NCBI GenBank assembly: GCA_015680685.1
Contig: MNCI01022121.1
Coordinates: forward strand, 399,515-429,880
DNA length: 30,366 bases
Source of the DNA: Gnetum montanum
Lineage: Eukaryota; Streptophyta; Gnetopsida; Gnetales; Gnetaceae
Direction of reading: 5' to 3'
A model generated the notes under the pieces. The model did not search any database and was not told the origin of the DNA. It saw nothing but the letters and a program-made list of their open reading frames with translations. The translations under genes were made by a program, and so were the position numbers. Position 1 is the stretch's first letter. Every line of letters begins with the position of its first letter. Shown here in pieces: positions 20,984 through 27,394 of the stretch.

Positions 20984-21217
20984 TGTCTAAGGACAAGTTT
21001 ACGCTCTATTACGCACGGCAGCGTAATGAGCGTAATAAGCTCCGAGACAGTTAAACGCGAATTTGTCTAAGGACAAGTTTATGCTCTATTACGCACGGCA
21101 GCGTAATGAGCGTAATAAGCTCCGAGACAGTTAAAGTCGAATCTGCTCAAGGACAAGTTTATGCTCTATCACGCACAGCAGCGTAACGAGCGTGATAAGC
21201 TCCAAGACAATTAAACA
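20978..21217 (+). repeat. Three tandem 80-bp units in U3 of element 4
   Basis: Units start at 20978, 21058 and 21138, each CGAAT(T/C)TG... to ...AGACARTTAAA. Each carries the inverted-repeat-like string TTACGCACGGCAGCGTAA or a close form followed by TGAGCGT. Degenerate single copies of the inner motif occur at about 21333-21365, 21425-21460, 21505-21530 and 21568-21598. Units 1 and 2 are nearly identical and unit 3 is more diverged. The first six bases of unit 1 lie before the proposed LTR start. Confidence 0.88.
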
Positions 21218-21626
21218 AAATCCAGACAAACGCGACGGGTTGTCATTTGTTCTCACAACGCTTAAACAACTGATCTTTACGCGCGTTACGCAACGATGCG
21301 TGCTCGTGCGTAGGTCAGAATGCAAGCATACGCTTCGTCACGCACAGTTGCGTAATGAGCGTAAGTTATACTTTGATTACACTTCACCGCGCGTAACTGC
21401 GTAGAGAGTGTATGATACATTTATGCAGCGTCACGCACAGTTGCGTGATGATGAGCGTGAAACAATCTTGAGCGCATTGTTGTTATACCAAGGTTGCGCT
21501 CATACACGCAGCACAATGCGAACGAGTGCAAACGCAGCTGAGACATGCTTATCATGGGCCTGCTCTTTACACGCACAGCACGCAAACGAGCGTGTTGTGC
21601 ATAGTCGTAGTTCGACTTAAAAGAAT

Positions 21627-21663
21627 CACGTCAACAGGATCTGCGACATTCGGGCCCACGTCA
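21627..21663. promoter_or_regulatory. Two ACGTCA (TGACGT) elements upstream of the LTR TATA box
   Basis: CACGTCA at 21627-21633 and CCACGTCA at 21656-21663 are 30 bases apart and end 24 bases before the TATA box. TGACG/ACGT cores bind plant bZIP factors such as TGA-type proteins and are frequent in stress-responsive LTR promoters. The match is to the motif only. Confidence 0.45.
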
Positions 21664-21686
21664 TCAGGGTTGCGCGTGTTGCGGCC

Positions 21687-21694
21687 TATAAATA
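21687..21694 (+). promoter_or_regulatory. TATA box of element 4 LTR
   Basis: TATAAATA in GGCCTATAAATACCCC context, a strong plant TATA box. The probable start of the genomic RNA, and so of R, is about 25-35 bases downstream, near the A-rich and G-rich run at 21712-21728. Confidence 0.75.
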
Positions 21695-21729
21695 CCCCGG
21701 CTAACAAATATATAAAAAAAAGGGGGGAC

Positions 21730-21788
21730 AGAACAAACCAGAACAAACCAGAGCACCAGAGCACCAGGGCACCAGAGCACCAGAGCAC
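21730..21788 (+). repeat. Short tandem repeats in R of element 4
   Basis: Two 10-bp GAACAAACCA units are followed by five 9-bp GAGCACCAG-like units (21751-21788), at the expected 5' end of the transcript. They are simple expansions with no assigned role. Confidence 0.8.
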
Positions 21789-22532
21789 GGATTGCTTCTT
21801 TGCAGACCAAGAGGACGAGAGCATTTTCTGAGCAAGGGAACGTTCATTGCCTTGAACAGAGAAACAAGAGCACCCTCTTGGTGATCACCGTAAGCATCAT
21901 CCTTTAGTAGAAACAGAATGCAGCACGCCTGAGCCCTAATAGCGGATCTACCCAAAGTAAAGAAGCGGAACGGGATTTGTAGAGTTGTCTTGCCCAGTTA
22001 GCAAGTTATATCGCTCAAAAGATCGACAGACTTCAGGGCTTGACCATTCCTGCACCTGGGCTTTGGCCTGCAAGGTAGATCAGACTTCTGTCCTGACAGT
22101 TTTCTTGTTGTTTTGTGCTCATTTTGTATCCAGTTGATTGGGAGTCTTCTCCTATTGTAATGTAATATACACGCAAGGGCACATCTAATCCAGCATTAAA
22201 ACACAGATCTTTGATCTTTGTGATGCACACATTTTTTTTCTCTCCCAATTAACATCTTTTCGGCGTTTTGGCATTATTTTCGCAACGATCCACTTACGTC
22301 GTTGTCCCCCCGTTTTACGATCTCTCACACTGCATCACGGTATGCAAAATTCATAATCATCATCGTTTTTCTTTACTGACCCGTAAGTCCCTGTCTGATC
22401 GACAAGACCGTTCAGGGCACCGCGGATTCGTTTTTCCAGCTTAGCCCTCACGTGGATCCGTGGTTAAAGCTGTGTACACGGAATTTCAGTCGGTAATTCC
22501 AGCTGCCGACGTTTTCCGTCGTTACAGTTTTC

Positions 22533-22551
22533 TGGCGCTAGAAGGAGGGCC
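22533..22551 (+). other. Primer-binding site of element 4 (family B type)
   Basis: TGGCGCTAGAAGGAGGGCC lies six bases (GTTTTC) after the LTR end and is conserved in element 2. It begins TGG, as sites complementary to a tRNA CCA end do. I cannot name the tRNA with confidence. The six-base gap is larger than usual, so the LTR end could also be a few bases further right. Confidence 0.65.
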
Positions 22552-22774
22552 TTCAGGCTCCGATCCGAATATTTCGGGTAGCCCTGTTTGAGATCCATAC
22601 CCTAAACCATAGACGTGATACCTCCAGGGAAGTCTACGGTCAATCGTGTGGTATAGATCGGTTCGCAAGGACGATTTCTTCGAAATCCGTCAGGGTAGAA
22701 AGCCTTTTGTGCGTTTTGTTGCCAGTCATTCGCTTTTAGATCCGATTGTCATTCACTCTCCATTTCGTTGATCA
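22552..22774 (+). other. Leader between primer site and gag of element 4
   Basis: About 220 bp without an open frame. The block 22620-22715 corresponds to one unit of the ~120-bp array in the element 2 leader. Confidence 0.55.
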
Positions 22775-25699
22775 ATGGACTCTTTTCAGTCAAACACAAC
22801 CGCCATGGTTACCCTCGATCTAGGTGTTGCGCCTGTGAATCCTACGGTGGTCACAGGGCCAACCCCCGGTGCAACAGGACCTCAGGGACCATTGCGCCGA
22901 TCACTGAGGCTTCAGGGGAAAGACCCTATCGTTTCGGCCATAACCCCTGAAGAATACAATTTTATATGCGTTAAGATCCAGGCCAAGCTCGCTCTTAGCC
23001 GAGCCGAGCGGGAGGCAAAGCGAAACTTTGAAGCGCTCCATCGGGGGGGTCATGATTTTAAGCCAACTGCCTATGACATAATCCCTTTGACCGAGCACCA
23101 ACATGAAATTATGGCGCAGTTGGTCGTGGCCAGAGGTCAGGCTTTGCAGCCTGTGGCGGAACCTCAGCATGAGGAAGAGGCAGAGGACGAATTCGCGGCC
23201 CTGTCTGAACATTCGTTCCATACTCTGCCCCTCCACACGCAAGAAGATCCGCTATTTCCTTTTGACGGAGAGGCAGCCTCTCTTAACCTAGCGGCAACCG
23301 CGCCGGCACAACTCGCTAGCTTCCCGCTAGCCTAGACGTAGCCGTCTGGGTGGCAAACGCAACAACAGCGCCATGATGCAGGGGTGGGTCCGTCCCATCA
23401 CGCATTCGGCATCCCGGTAGTGATCCCGGCAAACACTGCGTCTCAGTTTATCCCTCAGGTACAGGCTCACACTGTGCCAATGACTCGCCCAACGCAGAGG
23501 TTTCTGCCACCGCCGACTCAGCAACCTACTGTAGCAGTACCATAGCAAACCTTTGTTCAACACCCTGCGACAAGTCAGTGGACCGACCCTGCTATGCAAT
23601 AGTACCCGTTTGCGGTTTACGATGCACAACCTTCGGTTACACCTGCGGCACAATTTTCGCAGGTGCTTCCTCGGTATACTTATCACTATGCTACACAGCA
23701 GGCAGCGGCTAACCCACTGTCTCAAACCGGTGGATGGAGACCTTCGCAGGCCCCCCAGCTTGCAGGGATCCATGCCCCACCGGCGGTTAGCCAGCCTCCT
23801 CCTACATTCCAGTTTCCTACGCTCAACCTTCCTGCCCAACCACCTGCGCCTGTGCCTGCGGCACACACATCTTCCTCGCCAAGTCTCGATCAAGCGTTCC
23901 AGCTTATCCAGACGCTTACCGAAGAGGTTCGACGCCTCAAGACCGCTGGGTCGGATACCATTCAGATCACGGATTTCTATCAGGATGATCCGATCACTCC
24001 AGCGGTCCCCATGTTGTCGTTGCCGCCAGGGATGCCCCTCCCTCATTTTACCAAGTATAATGGGGAAGGGGATCCCAACACCCACCTCGCCACCTTTAGG
24101 TCCGAGTCTTTCTTGTTGCAACAGTGGCCACATACTTTGGTCCGAGTCTTTGCGATGTCGTTGACAGGGAAGGCTTTAGACTGGTACAGATCTCTCCCAC
24201 GCTCTTCCATTTCGACCTTGGAAGAGCTGCTGACCCAATTTGTGACCCGATTCAGATACAACATGAAGCCGGAAGTCACGTTGGAACAGCTTATGGGGGT
24301 TAGACAAGAACCGCTCGAGCCGGTTCAAAAGTTCATACAGCGTTGGAAGGCTACCTTGAATGAGATCCGCGATCCAATTGCGGACTCCCACCTGCTGGCT
24401 ATATTCAAGGGAGCGGTCAATGACTTTATCAAGTCAAAGATATATTATCTTTCCCCTGGAGACATATGCCAGGCCTTTGCTCAGGTCCGGAGTATCCAAG
24501 ATGCCGCAGAGGCTAGCAAAGACCCGGCGTACATCGCCTACAAGAACACGCACAACAAAGCCAAGGACAAAGGCAAGGCGACGACAACTACAGTAGCTGC
24601 GCTGACTGAGAGTGCAAAGAACAAAAGTAAGAAAGCGCCAGCAACAGCACCGCCTGAGGCCACGGCTGGTGCCGGCACCAGCCAAGCCACTGCTGCCCCT
24701 GAACAGGCCCCCCAGCCGAAGCCGAATTTTGAACATAAAGACCATTCAAAATACGCGGCTCTCCCCGTGAAACACTCTGAACTGTTGAAACAGCTGTTAG
24801 CAGCCGGACACATTCAGCCTAAGAAGGTGTCTGAGGAAGCCCTGAAGCGTCACAGACGCAATTATGAATTGCTAAAGGATCCTTCTGTAGCTCTGCCTAA
24901 TGAGCCGGCGGTTCCGAGATCTTTCAGGCTGGACTGCTTTTGTGACTACCATCAGATGTGTGGTCACGACACGGATTACTGCTGGGCGTTGAAAGACGAT
25001 ATTCAATGCATGATTGACGAAGGTCATCTGAAACTAGACAGCAGTAATCCCATGCGTCCGGAAAACCAAACACTGAACGTATACAAGGATCCGTTGAACA
25101 CGAACTACGATCCTTTTACAATTACGGTGGTAAGTACGGACGGTGAGCGTAAGGGGCCGCCAAAACAACCTTTTGTTTTGCGCGTGCCTGCTAACTCACA
25201 AAAAGGGCCAACTACTTCTTCGGCAGCAGGTGGGGCCTCACGGCCGCCGTTCATCGTACGAGCGCCTTCTCAGTCACACGCTACTGCCCAAGCCGCAGCT
25301 TCGTCTGCACCCACACCGAGAGCGCCCTTCATCATAAGGGCGCCTCAAACACAGGCTGCTCCTCTTACGCAGGGGTAGACCTCCAAACAGTAGCATCAAG
25401 TATCACCTCCTAAGCGGAGGGAGAAAGATAGCTCTACGCTCGGCTTCCCGAAGCCTTGGCCCCTGGCCTCTGTGCCCATGACCATGCCCCAGAAGCATGC
25501 CACAGGCACGGGAACGCAGCCACCTTCTTCTGGTAGGAAGACGCACAACCCCTATTCTGACACCCCCCGCCTCAAGAGATCCGTCTCTTGGGCCGGATGG
25601 AGGAGAGTAAGGGGGATAAACCAACCTGCCGGGAGAAGGACCTCCTCGACGCATTCACGCAGGTCAAACAAGCTCTCAAGCAAAAGAACACAACGCTGA
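22775..25699 (+). pseudogene. Gag polyprotein of element 4, one frame interrupted only by TAG codons
   Basis: Gag forms the particle around element RNA. The start ATG at 22775 (MDSFQSN) is shared with element 2. The frame runs to a TGA at 25697-25699 with TAG codons at 23333, 23339, 23543, 23600, 25376 and 25391 and no other stops. Most lie in Gln-rich context and probably replace CAG. Order: N-terminal region (res. 1-186), Pro/Gln-rich linker, capsid domain of Retrotrans_gag type (about res. 400-570; FTKYNGEGDPN, FRSESFLLQQWPH, LDWYRSLP, FIQRWKATLNEI), an Ala/Lys linker, the KPNFEHKDHSKY block, a zinc-knuckle-like C-x2-H-x3-G-H-x4-C (res. ~723-736, CDYHQMCGHDTDYC) followed by ALKDDIQ, and a Pro-rich tail. 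Gag may instead end at 25376. Confidence 0.85.
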
Positions 25700-26529
25700 G
25701 CTTGTATGACCTCTTAATGACTTCTCGAGAACACCGCGAGGCGATGGTACGCATGCTGACGTCCATATCAATGGACGCCAGCTTGCCAGTAGAAGAGGAA
25801 GCAATACACGCTATCATGTTTCCTCCTGAAGCTGAACAAACCAAGCCCACCTCGTTGACCTTTCTGGACGAGTCTGTTAAAGATGATTCAGAAAAGGGTC
25901 AAGTGACAACAGAGCCGATGTTCATCACCATTCGGGTCGGCCAGTACTGGATCCGGAGGGTGCATGTGGATGATGGCGCGGCTGCTAATGTCGTTCCCTA
26001 TTCCATCATGGATAGGTTGGGTTTGGTCGACCAGATCACTCCCACGACGACAGCCTGCGTGAAATCATTCAATGGAGCAAGGGTCCAAGTCAAGGGGACG
26101 GTGCGAATTGAGTTTGTGGCGGGGAATCAATTCCCCACGGAAGCCACATTTCTAGTCGTCGAGGAGATGCCAGGCGTTAACTTGATCTTAGGGAGGTCGT
26201 GGTTAGCTCAGCTGAGGGCGGTCTCGTCGCCTATCCATCAGGAGATACACCTGCCTTACGCTGGGGGGGAGGTTATCATACGCGGCGACGAGATCACCCC
26301 CAGGACCGTTAGCAACATTGAGGAAGAGCGGGGTTCAGAGATCGAAACGGCTGATGATCAGCCTCCTCTCCAAGCCCCCGAACAGGACAGTGACAATGCT
26401 GACGGTTTAGCCTGGGCTGACCTGCCATTTACGGATGACAGCGTAGAGGAGTCAAACTGTAAACCTCCTCGTCCTTATGCAGCAGCTAACGTAAAAGCCG
26501 CTAGGAGACAGTTGCGTATTGACGGCTGA
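25561..26529 (+). CDS. Retropepsin-like protease (pro) of element 4
   Basis: The frame opens after a TGA at 25558 and runs uninterrupted to TGA at 26527-26529, about 322 residues. It lies -1 relative to gag and overlaps the gag tail by ~139 bases; element 2 shows the same relation. The first internal ATG is at 25588, so pro could be made by frameshifting at the C6 run (25563-25568) or by internal initiation. The active site is HVDDGAAANVV (D at 25969-25971), with D-D-G in place of D-T/S-G, followed by a flap region and ILGRSWL near 26185-26205. A C-terminal extension of ~100 residues (acidic, then CKPPRPYAAANVKAARRQL) is conserved in element 2. It would cleave Gag. No pol domains follow. Confidence 0.85.
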   Translation, partial: HPPPQEIRLLGRMEESKGDKPTCREKDLLDAFTQVKQALKQKNTTLSLYDLLMTSREHREAMVRMLTSISMDASLPVEEEAIHAIMFPPEAEQTKPTSLTFLDESVKDDSEKGQVTTEPMFITIRVGQYWIRRVHVDDGAAANVVPYSIMDRLGLVDQITPTTTACVKSFNGARVQVKGTVRIEFVAGNQFPTEATFLVVEEMPGVNLILGRSWLAQLRAVSSPIHQEIHLPYAGGEVIIRGDEITPRTVSNIEEERGSEIETADDQPPLQAPEQDSDNADGLAWADLPFTDDSVEESNCKPPRPYAAANVKAARRQLRIDG

Positions 26530-26663
26530 AGCTTACCTATCCATCGATCGCTCCTCTATTTCTATGTGCATTTTCCTTCCATCCTTACGCTTCGCAGCTT
26601 TTGGCTTTACATGTCTTATCATCGTTAGCGTCATGTCTTTATCCAGGGTCACATTAGTTACGC
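26530..26663. other. Spacer between pro and the array
   Basis: Pyrimidine-rich sequence after the pro stop codon. I see no gene and no repeat unit here. Confidence 0.5.
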
Positions 26664-27294
26664 TTTACGCAATGGCCCGCAACGGCCTTAAACTAGTTAT
26701 AAGTTACGCAATGGCCCGCAACGGCCTTAAACTAGCTTTAGTGCAATTTACGCAGCGGCCCGCAACGGCCTTAAACTAGTTATAAGTTACGCAACGGCCC
26801 GCAACGGCCTTAAACTAGCGTTTTAGTGCAGTTTTACGCAGTGGCCCGCAATGACCATAAACTAGTAGTTACAATTTACGCAATGGCCCGCAACGGCCTT
26901 AAACTAGTTTTAGTGCAGTTTACGCAGTGGCCCGCAACGGCCATAAACTAGTAGTTACAATTTACGCAATGGCCCGTAACAGCCTTAAACTAAGTTTCTT
27001 CGAATTTTACGCAACGGCCCACAACGGCCTTAAACTAGCTTTAGTGCGGTTTACGTAGTGGCCCGCAACGGCCATAAACTAGTAGTTACAATTTACGCAA
27101 TGGCCCGCAACAGCCTTAAACTAGTTTTCTATAAGCAATATACGCAATGGCCCGCAACGGCCTTAAACTAGTAGTTACTTCAAATTGCAGTTTACGCATG
27201 GGCCCGCAACGGCCTTAAACTAGCAGCTACTTTGCTATTTACGCATTGCTTAGTAATCCGTTCGCGCTTCCAGCCCGCAATGGCCTTAAACTAA
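26664..27294 (+). repeat. Tandem array of ~33-bp units, 14 copies, between convergent pro and gene X
   Basis: The core is TTTACGCAATGGCCCGCAAC followed by GGCCTTAAACTAG. Units begin at 26664, 26703, 26747, 26786, 26833, 26875, 26919, 26961, 27006, 27050, 27092, 27139, 27191 and 27238. The last has ~24 extra bases inside. Spacers of 6-20 bases alternate between a few types (TTATAAG, CTTTAGTGCA, TAGTTACAA), hinting at higher-order duplication of unit pairs. The core has two GGCC blocks flanking CGCAAC. Four decayed copies occupy the same place in element 2. No coding frame is kept, as the period is not a multiple of three. Confidence 0.95.
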
Positions 27295-27394
27295 GTCAAA
27301 ATAACGAAAACAAATATATGATAAATGGCTGTTAGTTAGCCAAAATTTATAATGTCTTTTAAAATCGTTTGTGACATGATCCCAGAAAACAAAA

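Larger units (their letters stand above)
20984..22526 (+). repeat. 5' LTR of element 4 (~1543 bp)
   Basis: Starts TGTCTAAGG and ends GTTACA. The start matches the TGCTCAAG start of the element 2 LTR, and the length agrees within ten bases. U3 holds three 80-bp tandem units and further degenerate ACGCACAG...GCGTAA motifs up to about 21600. Two ACGTCA sites and a TATA box follow, then a short-unit repeat in R, then U5 with an AT-rich stretch near 22160-22250. Confidence 0.75.

Noticed and set aside
21567-21824. Repeat-containing ORF with a CSGALVLW-type peptide on the minus strand
   Set aside because: It is the antisense reading of the short tandem repeats in the LTR R region and has no other coding support.
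23327-24133. Long minus-strand open frame opposite gag
   Set aside because: It lies opposite the conserved capsid and linker frame, is extremely Arg/Leu-rich, and has no counterpart in element 2. It is a shadow of gag.
22775-25699. TAG read as a sense codon (altered genetic code)
   Set aside because: Plant nuclear genes use the standard code, pro has no internal TAG, and the stops sit at positions explained by C-to-T at CWG sites. Readthrough is kept only as a minor alternative.
25966-25977. Inactive protease because the active site is D-D-G
   Set aside because: The catalytic Asp is present, and the middle residue varies widely in plant Ty3/gypsy proteases. Both copies keep D-D-G, so loss of activity cannot be concluded.
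26664-27294. CRISPR-like array of regularly spaced repeats
   Set aside because: Spacers are short (6-20 bases) and similar to one another, the sequence is clearly plant retroelement DNA, and no cas genes exist. It is a tandem repeat of the element.
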